Source of the DNA: an uncultured Clostridia bacterium
GTDB lineage: Bacteria; Bacillota; Clostridia; Christensenellales; UBA3700
DNA: 64,000 bases
Reading direction: 5' to 3'
NCBI GenBank assembly: GCA_947038565.1
Contig: CAMQWP010000003.1
Span: 1 to 64,000, forward strand
The translations under genes and the position numbers were made by a program. The notes under the pieces are model-generated. The model saw only the letters and a list, made by a program, of their open reading frames with translations, did not search any database and was not told the DNA's origin. Shown piece after piece: positions 35,913-45,718 of the stretch (positions within the stretch are counted from its first letter, which is position 1; each line of letters opens with the position of its first letter).

Positions 35913-37601
35913 CTACATCTTAACAGGACATTCGATACCTAGCAAGCTCATACCGCCGCCGATGATATCACGGACAATATTTACCACTGCAAGTCTAGCG
36001 TTCTTCTCGCCATCAGGAGAGTTAGAAATATTTTGCTCGATATAGAACTTATTAAACTGACCCGCGATAGCTAGCAAGTGACGAGTCACCATAGAAGGCT
36101 CATACTTAATACTCGCGTCGACTAGTACATCAGGGTAACGGTCTATAAGTTTGATAAGCTCATATGCTTCAGGCTTCTCAAGAGTGCTATAGTCCATCTC
36201 ACTACTATTAGTAGCAATCTTCTCTATAAGCGAATTACATCTTGCGTAAGTGTACTGTACATAAGGGCCAGTTTCGCCATCAAAGTTAAGCACTCTGTCA
36301 TAGCTAAAACTAATATCCTTGATCCTATTACCAGTAAGCACGCCGAACACGACCGCACCAGTACCGATCATCTCAGCAACATTTTCTTTATTATCAAGCT
36401 CAGCGTTCTTTTCATTAATAATCTCAAGTGCTCTTGCTTTAGCGTTATCTAGTACATCCTCTACGAATACGACATTACCGCCACGTGATGAAAGTTTACC
36501 GCCTTCGATACTTACCATACCAAAAGGTACATGCACCATATCTTTTGACCACTCATGCCCCATCATGTCTATTACTTTAAACAATTGCTTAAAATGCAAG
36601 TTCTGTTGATAGGCTACTACGTATAGGCACTTATAGAAATCATAAGTATTCTTACGATAGAAAGCCGCCGCCATATCTCTAGTCGCATAAAGTGTAGCAC
36701 CGTCTGCTCTTTTAACAAGACAAGGAGTCATCTCCTCATTCGGGAACTCGACAATAGTCGCACCTTCGCTTATTTTAGTCAAGCCCTTTTGCTCAAGCTC
36801 GTCAAGCACTGGTTGCATTTTGTCGTTATAAAAGCTCTCGCCGTTATAGCTATCAAAAGTGACATGAAGTCTATCATATATCTTAGCGACATCTTTAAGT
36901 GTAACTTCCTTAAACCACAAGAATAATGCCATAGCCTCTTCATTGCCGTCCTCGATTTTCTTAAACCATGCCCTAGCCTCATCATTAAGCTCAGGCTTCT
37001 CTTCTGCTACTTTGTGGAACTTGACATATATCTCAAGTAATGAATTGATTCCGCGAGCATTCACGTCCTCTTTATCACCCCACATCTTAAATGCTACGAT
37101 AAGTTTACCGAACTGAGTACCCCAGTCACCTAAGTGATTGATACCAACTACATTATAACCGAGTTTTTTATAGATCCTATAAAGACTTGCACCGATAACT
37201 GTTGCTGATAAGTGTCCCATGTGAAAAGGCTTAGCAATGTTGATACTAGAGTAGTCTATACAGACAGTCTTACCCTCGCCTACAGTGCTATCACCATACC
37301 CAGCTTTTGCAAGAAGAGCAGTATCCATAACACCCTTAACATAGTTTAGCTTAGACAGCTTGAAGTTAACATAACCATTCACCGACTCAATACTCGCGAT
37401 GAAGTCAGGCTTTACTATAGCGGAAACTATATCATTTGCAATTACTACAGGAGCTTTCCTAAGCGCCTTTGCGAATTTGAAACATGGAAAAGCCCAGTCA
37501 GCGACAGTAGTGTCTTTTGCTGGCGTAACCATTGCTAATATCTCCTCTAAGCTAACATCATCAATGCTGATAAGTTTAGCAATCTCTAATTTGTAATCCA
37601 T
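35913..37601 (-). CDS. argS: arginyl-tRNA synthetase
   Basis: 562 residues, normal length. N-terminal ArgRS domain, then IDYSSINIAKPFHMGHLSAT with HMGH, NHLGDWGTQFGKL, and the KMSKS-equivalent region MVSIEGGKLSSRGGN. The C-terminal anticodon-binding DALR domain ends with GMSLLGIECPVKM, as in typical ArgRS. It charges tRNA-Arg. GAGAGG precedes the start; single gene with its own terminator. Confidence 0.96.
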   Translation of the reverse strand: MDYKLEIAKLISIDDVSLEEILAMVTPAKDTTVADWAFPCFKFAKALRKAPVVIANDIVSAIVKPDFIASIESVNGYVNFKLSKLNYVKGVMDTALLAKAGYGDSTVGEGKTVCIDYSSINIAKPFHMGHLSATVIGASLYRIYKKLGYNVVGINHLGDWGTQFGKLIVAFKMWGDKEDVNARGINSLLEIYVKFHKVAEEKPELNDEARAWFKKIEDGNEEAMALFLWFKEVTLKDVAKIYDRLHVTFDSYNGESFYNDKMQPVLDELEQKGLTKISEGATIVEFPNEEMTPCLVKRADGATLYATRDMAAAFYRKNTYDFYKCLYVVAYQQNLHFKQLFKVIDMMGHEWSKDMVHVPFGMVSIEGGKLSSRGGNVVFVEDVLDNAKARALEIINEKNAELDNKENVAEMIGTGAVVFGVLTGNRIKDISFSYDRVLNFDGETGPYVQYTYARCNSLIEKIATNSSEMDYSTLEKPEAYELIKLIDRYPDVLVDASIKYEPSMVTRHLLAIAGQFNKFYIEQNISNSPDGEKNARLAVVNIVRDIIGGGMSLLGIECPVKM

Positions 37602-37756
37602 AACGTAACCTCTCTTCCTTAAACTGTCCTAAATACCTAAAGCCTAGCTATGTAGCGTAGACTTGTGCGTATTCTATAATTTATTTTGTAATGCTTGATT
37701 ATTGCATATTATAATAATGTTCAATACTTAATTAATCTAAAACATTGCACGCGATA

Positions 37757-38848
37757 TTAGACATTAAATCTAAATAATACTACGTCGCCGTCTTTGATAA
37801 CATACTCTTTGCCTTCCGAGCGAACTTTGCCCTTTTCTTTAGCGGCGTTATAAGAACCTAACTCTAATAGCACAGGGAAGTCAATAATCTCTGCACGGAT
37901 AAAGCCTTTCTCGAAGTCACTATGTATCTTGCCCGCTGCTTGAGGAGCCTTAGTTCCTCTCTCGATAGTCCAAGCACGCGTCTCTTTCTCTCCAGCAGTA
38001 AGGTATGATATAAGTCCTAGTAACTCGTAACAACAAGATACTAATACATTAAGACCGCTCTCTGATAGACCATATTCTTCAGCGAACATCTTACGCTCTT
38101 CGTCATCATCAATTGACGCTATATCTTCTTCTATCTTTGCTGAAAGAACTACCACGCTAGCACCCTCATTATCAGCAAACTCACGAACACTCTTGACCAT
38201 ATCATTCTCAGTGCCGATCTCCTCTTCAGAAATATTAGCAGCATAGATAACAGGCTTAGTAGTAAGTAGGTAAAGATCTTTAGCTTGGATTAACTCCTCT
38301 TCAGTAAAGTCAATAGATCGAACTGGCATGCCAGACTCTAGTACTTCATAAATCCTCTCTAAGAACGCGATCTCTGCAAGTAACTTTCTATCTCCACTCT
38401 TTGCACCACTTCTAGCTTTAGCAAGACGCTTATACACAGAATCCATATCCGAGAATATAAGCTCTAAGTTAATAGTCTCTATATCTCTTAGCGGATCTAC
38501 ACTACCGTCTACGTGAGTGATATTCGTATCTTCAAAACATCTAACCACATGCACGATAGCGTCAACCTCGCGGATATGCGATAAGAACTTATTACCTAAG
38601 CCTTCACCACGTGAAGCACCTTTAACAAGACCAGCGATATCTACGAATTCAAGATAAGTAGGAACCATCTTTTTGCTAGTGTAAAGTTTAGCAAGTGCGT
38701 CAAGACGATAGTCTGGCACTGCTACTACACCCACATTTGGCTCGATAGTACAGAACGGATAGTTTGCACTTTCCGCACCCGCTTTAGTGATAGCATTAAA
38801 CAATGTACTTTTGCCTACATTTGGCAATCCTACTACACCTAACTTCAT
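37757..38848 (-). CDS. ychF: redox/translation-associated GTPase YchF (OLA1)
   Basis: 363 residues. Walker [12 protein letters not shown], switch region [20 protein letters not shown]3 [19 protein letters not shown], noncanonical G4 (YAANISEEE instead of NKxD), and the C-terminal TGS domain. The family prefers ATP and associates with ribosomes. GAGGAG precedes the start. Confidence 0.96.
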   Translation of the reverse strand: MKLGVVGLPNVGKSTLFNAITKAGAESANYPFCTIEPNVGVVAVPDYRLDALAKLYTSKKMVPTYLEFVDIAGLVKGASRGEGLGNKFLSHIREVDAIVHVVRCFEDTNITHVDGSVDPLRDIETINLELIFSDMDSVYKRLAKARSGAKSGDRKLLAEIAFLERIYEVLESGMPVRSIDFTEEELIQAKDLYLLTTKPVIYAANISEEEIGTENDMVKSVREFADNEGASVVVLSAKIEEDIASIDDDEERKMFAEEYGLSESGLNVLVSCCYELLGLISYLTAGEKETRAWTIERGTKAPQAAGKIHSDFEKGFIRAEIIDFPVLLELGSYNAAKEKGKVRSEGKEYVIKDGDVVLFRFNV

Positions 38849-39070
38849 ATATAAAACTCCTCATACTTTGCGCGAGTACTTATCTCGCCAAAGATTGTAA
38901 AATAATAGTCGCTTGAGAATATGCAATAGCAACATTCGCGACACTATATTATAGCTTATAAAATGCGTCAATGTCAAGCATTAGTATTAACATACTACGC
39001 CATAACGCAAAAAAACCACCAACAAAAGCCGATAGTTTTCCTTGCTTCGAATTAAGAATGATGATAAATA

Positions 39071-39724
39071 TTATTTATCTGAGCCTAGAACAAACTGCAT
39101 AGGGTCGATAAGCTTACCATCTTTTGATAGCTCGTAGTGCACATGTGAGTCTTGACCTGACTCGAAAGCAAATGCACCCACAGTACCGATTATAGTCTCA
39201 TCAGATACTTTATCGCCTTTTTTAACAGCAGCTTTATCTACTAGTTTGTATACTGATATATAGCCATTGCCGTGATCAATAGTTATAACAGTACCCTCAT
39301 TAGCATCAGTAGTAACACTAGTAACTACTCCTTCAAAACCTGCGATTACGTTCGCGCCAATAGGTGCGGAAATATCTACTGCTTGATGAGTCATATAATC
39401 ACCGATAGTCACATCAGCTACCAGCTCAGAGTCATTGAACTTTCCAGAAACCACACCGCCGATTACTGGCATAGTAATGATGAAATCTCTCTCTACTACT
39501 GGCGGGTCTGGATCTACTGGTGGGTCTGGTGTCTCGATAGGCGGAGTGACTATAGGTGGATTACCGCCCGCGTCGATAGAATTGTCCTGTGTAGTGATCA
39601 CAGCGACTGTTGTGATAATAGCACCGATAGCAAGCACACATACCACCATCATTACATAATAGATATTACGCTTTAGGAATGAAGTAACTTTACTTACACT
39701 CACATTAGATTGTTTTTTTTGCAT
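39071..39724 (-). CDS. M23/LytM peptidase, SpoIIQ-like
   Basis: 217 residues. A basic N-terminus, one membrane segment (about 22-48), a Pro-rich spacer (NPPIVTPPIETPDPPVDPDPP), then a LytM domain. Metal-ligand motifs are intact: HQAVD (HxxxD) and HVHYE (HxH). Size and layout match Clostridial SpoIIQ, which sits in the forespore membrane and pairs with SpoIIIAH; in Bacillus the first His is lost, in Clostridia it is kept. An ordinary cell-wall endopeptidase remains possible. It is followed upstream on the same strand by a small secreted protein gene. Confidence 0.75.
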   Translation of the reverse strand: MQKKQSNVSVSKVTSFLKRNIYYVMMVVCVLAIGAIITTVAVITTQDNSIDAGGNPPIVTPPIETPDPPVDPDPPVVERDFIITMPVIGGVVSGKFNDSELVADVTIGDYMTHQAVDISAPIGANVIAGFEGVVTSVTTDANEGTVITIDHGNGYISVYKLVDKAAVKKGDKVSDETIIGTVGAFAFESGQDSHVHYELSKDGKLIDPMQFVLGSDK

Positions 39725-39749
39725 TAGAAAACCTCCGTAAAAAATTTAT

Positions 39750-40202
39750 TCAATAGCTACCCATGATAAGTGGAGTACCTATCGTAATAACATCATCTCT
39801 TATCGCGATTTGAATATTGATAGCTTGACCGTCGACTATTTTCGGCTTGCCACAATGCTCTGATCTGCCATAAATGATATGTATATTATCGACCACCTCA
39901 GTAGAGAGAGTGACGATATCGAACTGTTTTAATATGTCGGAGAATTTGTCATAATCGCCAGCAAGCGTATAGCTTATGCCTACGATATTATTTAGATCAC
40001 GCTCAGCCTTGCTCGTATCGCTATAGTCGTAATTTGCAAGATAGATATCATCAAACATATAAGTAGAACTATCCGTGCACCTACCCTGCGTGTAGTAGCT
40101 TACCTTAACGTCGCTAGCGTCACCGCTTAGCATAAGTGTCGGTACTGAGTATGTAATAATTATTAATAAAACTATTGTTATAAGTACAGAAAATTTTTTC
40201 AT
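39750..40202 (-). CDS. small exported protein, unknown
   Basis: 150 residues from ATG 40202 with GAGAGG. An N-terminal hydrophobic segment (about 5-25) acts as signal or anchor; the rest is soluble, with a region ISYTLAGDYDKFSDILKQF. Two Cys (GRC, EHC) may form a disulphide. Position just upstream of the SpoIIQ-like gene recalls the ywmB-spoIID-spoIIQ neighbourhood of Bacillus, but I cannot claim homology. Confidence 0.65.
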   Translation of the reverse strand: MKKFSVLITIVLLIIITYSVPTLMLSGDASDVKVSYYTQGRCTDSSTYMFDDIYLANYDYSDTSKAERDLNNIVGISYTLAGDYDKFSDILKQFDIVTLSTEVVDNIHIIYGRSEHCGKPKIVDGQAINIQIAIRDDVITIGTPLIMGSY

Positions 40203-40466
40203 ATTCACCTCTCTTATTTATATTCTTGACACAATAACTACATTATATACTTAGTTCGCAAGAATATTTTTTCATATGCTATGTACTGATTTTTAGCTAT
40301 CGCATAGACATATTACTTTATTTTTTTACTGCTAAACTCTTAACGTGTACGTGTTTATTCGAAGAAAATCAATTTATTAGCTTACAAAACCTCACCTAGC
40401 TCATCATAGTATTGCCATAGTCGGGTGCGATATACATGATATTATTCTGCTTTTTTTGCATAAAAA

Positions 40467-40502
40467 AAATACTGCACTTCTATCTAAAGAATTGCAGTAT
40501 TT
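40467..40502 (-). terminator. terminator of the iron-ADH-like operon
   Basis: AATACTGCA/TGCAGTATT with an AT-rich loop; eight T follow on the minus strand. The gap 40203-40466 shows no gene. Confidence 0.8.
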
Positions 40503-40558
40503 GTATTTGTTTTTATTCTATACTAGATTTATTTTATCAGACCTTGCTTTTACTTTTT

Positions 40559-41719
40559 TTAAAATGCCGAGTCCATCAACGCTTGTATATCGCTGACTTT
40601 TGCACTAGTAATATCACTCCCATAACTGTTTACTACTTTATCAATAATCATTGACTTTTCGCTCTCTTCAAGCCCAAGCTCACTAAGACTACTTACTCCA
40701 CCTATGCACTCGGAAAGCTCGTTTATAATCTTGATAAACTTGCTGATTACATACTCTCGCCTATCTTGCATATCAGTTATATTAAAGACGCTATCATCAT
40801 CTAAGTATTTACCTAATAAATTTATATCATCAGTACTATATCTACCCAAAAACAAGTTAAGGTATTTACCTAACAGTGCGAAAAATATTTCATTGTATTC
40901 TATATTCTTACATATCGAAATATGCATCACCATTAGCGAGAGCATGCACTTAGGCACACCAGTAAAACCAATACCAGCCGCCACCGTGGCAATTACTATC
41001 TCTTCGCCCGTGCGACCTAGGTATCTGTGTTTGTCTATAGCAAGTGGCTCTTTTAAACTATCCATTGCAGTGAAGGCAAATATCCTTGCGCTGATAGACA
41101 TAAGCGGTTCTGATAGTGCTACTAGCGACATACCCAATATAAGCAATATACGCTCATTTGCGATCTGCTCGGATAGTTTTGTCACTACCCTTTTATCTAT
41201 AATAATATAGTTAGGGCACAGTACACTTCCTGATAGTTTATACAGTTTGTTATTATCTTTATCGACAACGCTTGTATTACCTACCCCGTAGCTAACGCTC
41301 TTCACACTAGTAGGTATCAGCATTAGTGGCACTTTATCCTTCACGTTTAGGTTTGTTACTTGAGTAATATCGCTTGTGCCAACATTAGCAAGTACCTTGA
41401 TCGCCTTTGCAATATTTGCTATACCATCTCCGCCAACACATATTATAAACTCGCATTTCGAATCGTAAAATTTCTGATATGCACTCGTCACAACATCAGT
41501 AGTCGACCATTTCTCTACATCTATAATGTAATACGTCGCACTCGCGTCCGAGCCTTTAAATAAATTCTTTATCCGCCCCACCGCTCCCGACTGCATACTT
41601 GTACTGTCCGACAATACAAATACTCTCGTTGAATTATTTCTACTAAGCTCAAAACTAATACGATTAAGCGAATCTTTGCCGTACATTATCTTTGCCTTGT
41701 TGCAAAACTTCTTGCTCAT
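40559..41719 (-). CDS. iron-ADH/dehydroquinate-synthase-like protein lacking metal ligands
   Basis: 386 residues with the overall pattern of group III (iron) alcohol dehydrogenases: Rossmann part with FIICVGGDGIANIAKA in place of GGGSxxDxAK, MLIPTSVKSVSYGVGN in place of PTTxGTGSE. The residues that normally bind Fe are missing: the D-A-L-x-H-A-x-E segment reads MSLVALSEPLMS, and the later two His positions are replaced around GFTGVPKCMLS. So it is probably catalytically inactive, or works without metal. Its ATGA overlaps the stop of the intact paralogue upstream, implying coupled translation and perhaps a heteromer. Confidence 0.7.
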   Translation of the reverse strand: MSKKFCNKAKIMYGKDSLNRISFELSRNNSTRVFVLSDSTSMQSGAVGRIKNLFKGSDASATYYIIDVEKWSTTDVVTSAYQKFYDSKCEFIICVGGDGIANIAKAIKVLANVGTSDITQVTNLNVKDKVPLMLIPTSVKSVSYGVGNTSVVDKDNNKLYKLSGSVLCPNYIIIDKRVVTKLSEQIANERILLILGMSLVALSEPLMSISARIFAFTAMDSLKEPLAIDKHRYLGRTGEEIVIATVAAGIGFTGVPKCMLSLMVMHISICKNIEYNEIFFALLGKYLNLFLGRYSTDDINLLGKYLDDDSVFNITDMQDRREYVISKFIKIINELSECIGGVSSLSELGLEESEKSMIIDKVVNSYGSDITSAKVSDIQALMDSAF

Positions 41720-42912
41720 ATATCACCTCGCATAATACTTAAAAGTATTTCCTTTATACCATGCAAATCTATATAGCGTGGATTGATTATATTCAATCCG
41801 TCCCTACTAGCAGTCTTTGCCACAGCGTCGACATTTTGCTCGCTAAGTCCAAGATTTACTATAGTATTAGATCCGCCCACTAAAGCGTGCAATCTTTTAT
41901 ACCATGACTGGATATACTCGCAAAACACTTTCGCCCTGTCCTCTTTAGGTGTGGATACGTATACACTCTCTGGTACAAGATAAAAGAACATTTCCGCATA
42001 CAGATCTTTGCAACACTCGAAGTCGTATTTTAGTACATGCGGTAATACTTCCGCCGTGCACTCACGATGCCATATCTCTAGCACTACGCCAAGACTATAA
42101 CAAATAGCATGCACAACGCCGAGCATACTACTACTTTGCGCAACTCCTGCGATAGTAGATGCCTCCATCAGTTTATGTAAATGTTCTTCTTTAGGATTAT
42201 CACACAAACAATATTCAAGATTATCCCTTATCATCATGATCGCCATGCACGCATACTTAGTCGAAATGGGATTTCGTTGTCTGCCCGTAACGCTTTCTAT
42301 TGCATGAGTCAACGCGTCAAATGCTGCTGATAATATTTCCATTGAACTCTGAAAAACAAGCATTGATCCGTCGATAATAGTAGCATTAGGTAGCAACTCT
42401 TCAGTCACGAAGTCTAGTTTATTTGTCCCTGTCTCGTCTAGCACTACCGCAACATTACTCACTTCGCTACCAGTACCACACGTAGCAGGTACTAATACTA
42501 ACGGCATGTCAACACCGCGATTACACATATCGAAACCTTTCAGGTCAGTGATGTGATTTGTATTTTGAGATATTATAAGTCTTACGCACTTTGCAGTATC
42601 AAGCACTGATCCAGCACCGACAGCGACTATGCTATCGCAACTATTTATCATGCATAGATTAGCGATCTTAGATATCACAAGCACACTACTATCTCGTGGC
42701 ACATTCAAATACACGCCTCCGACATTCACTCCACCCGCGATAATAGATTTCCTGACTATATCGACAGTGCCATCACTGTTATTTTCTCTATCAGATATAA
42801 GTAATACTCTTTTGCTATTTAATGCCTTAAGTGTCGCACCAATACTATTAGGTATTATCCCATATCCCGAAATAAGGTTCACAGGGTTGTGGAATTCATA
42901 ATACATACTCAT
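41716..42912 (-). CDS. iron-containing alcohol dehydrogenase
   Basis: 398 residues. IVAVGAGSVLDTAKCVR (NAD loop), LVPATCGTGSEVSNVAV, FDALTHAIESVTG with Asp and His ligands, and VVHAICYSLG plus a second His in IWHRE. It should oxidise or reduce an alcohol/aldehyde with NAD(P). Substrate unknown. Middle gene of a trio with 4-base overlaps on both sides. AGGAGG lies eight bases before the start. Confidence 0.85.
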   Translation of the reverse strand: MSMYYEFHNPVNLISGYGIIPNSIGATLKALNSKRVLLISDRENNSDGTVDIVRKSIIAGGVNVGGVYLNVPRDSSVLVISKIANLCMINSCDSIVAVGAGSVLDTAKCVRLIISQNTNHITDLKGFDMCNRGVDMPLVLVPATCGTGSEVSNVAVVLDETGTNKLDFVTEELLPNATIIDGSMLVFQSSMEILSAAFDALTHAIESVTGRQRNPISTKYACMAIMMIRDNLEYCLCDNPKEEHLHKLMEASTIAGVAQSSSMLGVVHAICYSLGVVLEIWHRECTAEVLPHVLKYDFECCKDLYAEMFFYLVPESVYVSTPKEDRAKVFCEYIQSWYKRLHALVGGSNTIVNLGLSEQNVDAVAKTASRDGLNIINPRYIDLHGIKEILLSIMRGDI

Positions 42913-43403
42913 CGCTGTTGCCTCCTTCCAAATACTATATACCTCAGCATAACACCTCTTGAGACAACTAGCTTTGGCTCATGACCATATACACGCACAT
43001 ACTTTTTCGCTGACATAGTGTAGCCCATTATTTTTTCCATAATGCCTATTATTAAGACCGCATTGGCTATGTCGCCACGGACTACTATCTCACGTTTATT
43101 ATAAGCATCAACTAAACTTTTGCGTCCAAACATCAGTGCTGGTAACCACCGCCAAGACTTGAGCATAATGTCAAGATCCACCACAGCTGGGAACTTCGCG
43201 CCTTTAAATCCGTAACATACACCGCGGATATTTTCAACTACAGTCACTTGAGTGCTTTCAAATACACTAAACCTCACCTTATAATTATCAGGCAAAGATG
43301 CTACTTGCATAGCGACATCAACGTCTATTAAAAATAACTTATTGACGCCCTTTTCGAAAACCTTAAATATGACTTTTACAAAAACCGACTCTATACGTGT
43401 CAT
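42909..43403 (-). CDS. SCP2-like sterol/lipid-binding domain protein
   Basis: 164 residues; two adjacent ATG codons, the second (43403) better spaced from GGAGG. The body fits the SCP-2 pattern: YKVRFSVFESTQVTVV, VDLDIMLKSWRWLPALMFGRKSLVDAYNKREIVVRGDIANAVLI. Such domains bind hydrophobic ligands. First gene of an operon with two iron-ADH paralogues, suggesting the enzymes act on a lipid-like substrate. That is inference. Confidence 0.55.
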   Translation of the reverse strand: MTRIESVFVKVIFKVFEKGVNKLFLIDVDVAMQVASLPDNYKVRFSVFESTQVTVVENIRGVCYGFKGAKFPAVVDLDIMLKSWRWLPALMFGRKSLVDAYNKREIVVRGDIANAVLIIGIMEKIMGYTMSAKKYVRVYGHEPKLVVSRGVMLRYIVFGRRQQR

Positions 43404-43549
43404 CATGTACCTCCTTAAATACTTGTAGTAATATAAACTTGCAAGTATTATATATCGCGATATAAATATTCAATATCATTATTATAACACTTATTACAGC
43501 ATAATACAATAGCAAATGCAAAACATGTAAAATGCAATCCTTATCAACA

Positions 43550-44206
43550 TCAGGTCGAAAAGTCTATAACACTCTCTTTCCTTTTATTTAAAAACTCATT
43601 ACACTTCGCAAAATGACCACAATCAAAAAAACCTCTATACGCAGAAAGTGGGCTAGGGTGCGGAGCAGTAAGGTATAAATTATCCTCATTACGCGATACG
43701 ACTGATACTAGTTTTTCGCTAGGCTTACCCCACATCATTACGACTACACCGCCCTTTGCGAGCACCGCTTCCAATACAGCCATTATCAGTTTATCCCAAC
43801 CTAAATGTTTGTGCGACATCGGTTGACCTGATCTGACCGTAAGACTGGTATTCAGCAGTAACACTCCCTGATCAGCCCACGATAATAGACTCCCTGACTT
43901 ATGCTCACTTGTAGGATAATCTATCTCGACAGCCTTTATAATATTTGATAATGAAGGCGGTAGTTTTTCCACATCAGCAGAGAAAGCATGTCCATCAGCC
44001 ATACCTTTGGTGTGGTAAGGATCTTGACCTAAAATTATTACTTTCACGCTCGAAAAAGTAGTGTCTTTTAGCGACGCGAATATCAAATCTTTACTCGGAA
44101 AACACTCGTAGTTTTCATACTCTTTTTCCACTTCTTTCATTGTGCATTTATAGCTATCGCTATTGAAGTATTTTTCTAATACTTGATCCCAGTCATTACC
44201 TATCAT
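43550..44206 (-). CDS. ung: uracil-DNA glycosylase
   Basis: 218 residues from ATG 44206 (GTG six bases earlier is less likely). Family 1 motifs: ILGQDPYHTKGMADGHAFS with catalytic Asp, LLLNTSLTVR, VVMMWGKPS, and HPSPLSAYRGFFDCGHF (Leu-loop). It removes uracil from DNA as the first step of base excision repair. Normal length. Confidence 0.96.
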   Translation of the reverse strand: MIGNDWDQVLEKYFNSDSYKCTMKEVEKEYENYECFPSKDLIFASLKDTTFSSVKVIILGQDPYHTKGMADGHAFSADVEKLPPSLSNIIKAVEIDYPTSEHKSGSLLSWADQGVLLLNTSLTVRSGQPMSHKHLGWDKLIMAVLEAVLAKGGVVVMMWGKPSEKLVSVVSRNEDNLYLTAPHPSPLSAYRGFFDCGHFAKCNEFLNKRKESVIDFST

Positions 44207-44359
44207 ATCCACCTACCCTTTATACTCATTATAAAGTAATTCACCCGTCATGTCAATACTATTATTACTATTATTGCATGTTCATACGTTATTATTCGGA
44301 TACTATTCTATTGTACTACTCACTTATATCTATACTATCTTGCTCTTGCTAGACAACGG

Positions 44360-44392
44360 AAAAATAGGCGGACATTATGCCCACCTATTTAT
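44360..44392 (-). terminator. hairpin between ATPase and ung genes
   Basis: AAATAGGCGG-type arm pairs with CCACCTATTT; T run on both sides. Likely the ung terminator. The remaining gap (44207-44482) holds no gene. Confidence 0.6.
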
Positions 44393-44482
44393 TTTTATCT
44401 ATATATTACTCGTTTATATTTTCTTCAATATCTTTTGATATATCAGGCAGTAATCACAAGCGATTAATTTTCATTGCGTTGA

Positions 44483-45508
44483 TTACGCCTGACTAAATAA
44501 TTTATCAAAGAATTTTTGTTTGGCTTGCTCTAATGCATTAAAATCCATAGCCCCACCATATATTTCTTCGATATTATCATGTGCTTGCCTTGACCTAGCA
44601 AAGTAAGTTCCAGCACGCTTTAAGCTATGACTTACACAGCCTCGCTCTTTAATGATATCTGGTATAAAAGTCGCTAGTTTTACATTGTCTATTACGTCAT
44701 CTACTTGCACAACGCGTCCCTCTACTTGCACAGCAGTATAGAACTTGTTTTTTGTCGCGATAGCAGATATGCTTGTCGGATTTAATATAGAATGAAACCT
44801 CATGTGCGATACGCCCTCGTCGTCTAATGTTTTACTTAAACTCTCCAGCATTCGCTCTGATACATCAGTACATCTTGATTGCAAATATACCACTTCTCTA
44901 TCCTCTACGTAATCCCTTCTAATATCATGATATCCATCAGCTTCTATGTAGTCAATGAACGCATCTCGGTTATGACAGCTTTCATCATGTCTAGCATCTT
45001 TTAGCACTGTAGATAATAGCTCATGATACTTATCATTATCTATATTATCGAAGTATAAACTTGCTATATTATCCAGTGCAAGACGAGCGATTTTCATCTC
45101 GTTATATAGACAATTATATGACTGCTTTTTCCTACTGATACAGTCTTTCACTATCCCACCCGCACCGATCAGTTTAGAGCGATCAAGGAATGAACCTAAG
45201 TCAAATATTTCCCCATCAATACCGTAACAAGACGGCTCAAAAACATGTGGACTAGTCGCGTCTACCATAGTGATATTTAGTCCGTATACCTTTAGCATAT
45301 CATGGCTATTTATATCACTACTACAAGGCACATACTCTACATCATAACCTCTCTGTACTGCACCCTCTTCCACCTCACGCATAAATGTACTTTTGCCGAC
45401 GCCACTACCGCCTTTAATAAAGATAGCATAACTACTACCGATATATTCTCTAAAATAATTAACAAACCCGTTAGTCGTGTTACCAGCGAGCAATAAACTT
45501 TTTGCCAT
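44483..45508 (-). CDS. P-loop ATPase of the PRK06851 type
   Basis: 341 residues. Walker A FIKGGSGVGKSTFM at about 30-43, then VEYVPCSSDINSHDML and ITMVDATSPHVFEPSCYGI, a sequence run typical of the uncharacterised PRK06851 family of endospore formers. The C-terminal half (about 190-341) shows no second P-loop. Function unknown; divergent from the dpa genes and possibly sporulation-linked. AGGAGG precedes the start. Confidence 0.75.
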   Translation of the reverse strand: MAKSLLLAGNTTNGFVNYFREYIGSSYAIFIKGGSGVGKSTFMREVEEGAVQRGYDVEYVPCSSDINSHDMLKVYGLNITMVDATSPHVFEPSCYGIDGEIFDLGSFLDRSKLIGAGGIVKDCISRKKQSYNCLYNEMKIARLALDNIASLYFDNIDNDKYHELLSTVLKDARHDESCHNRDAFIDYIEADGYHDIRRDYVEDREVVYLQSRCTDVSERMLESLSKTLDDEGVSHMRFHSILNPTSISAIATKNKFYTAVQVEGRVVQVDDVIDNVKLATFIPDIIKERGCVSHSLKRAGTYFARSRQAHDNIEEIYGGAMDFNALEQAKQKFFDKLFSQA

Positions 45509-45718
45509 ATAATATCCTCCTACTAAATATATGCGATAAGTATGCGATTTGACAATAAAAGACGAAAAAGTTATCAGCGTACACAGCTTTATGCAAACAT
45601 TTGCAATAAAAATGTATTTTAATAGCTACATAACTATTTAAAAAAAGTGCTGATAAAAATTTCAATCACGCACTATATAATCGGTGCATACATACTATAT
45701 AACATATAAGGAGGCTCT

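Noticed and set aside
40704..41210. 168-codon plus-strand frame
   Set aside because: It is the antisense shadow of the iron-ADH-like gene, without a ribosome binding site.
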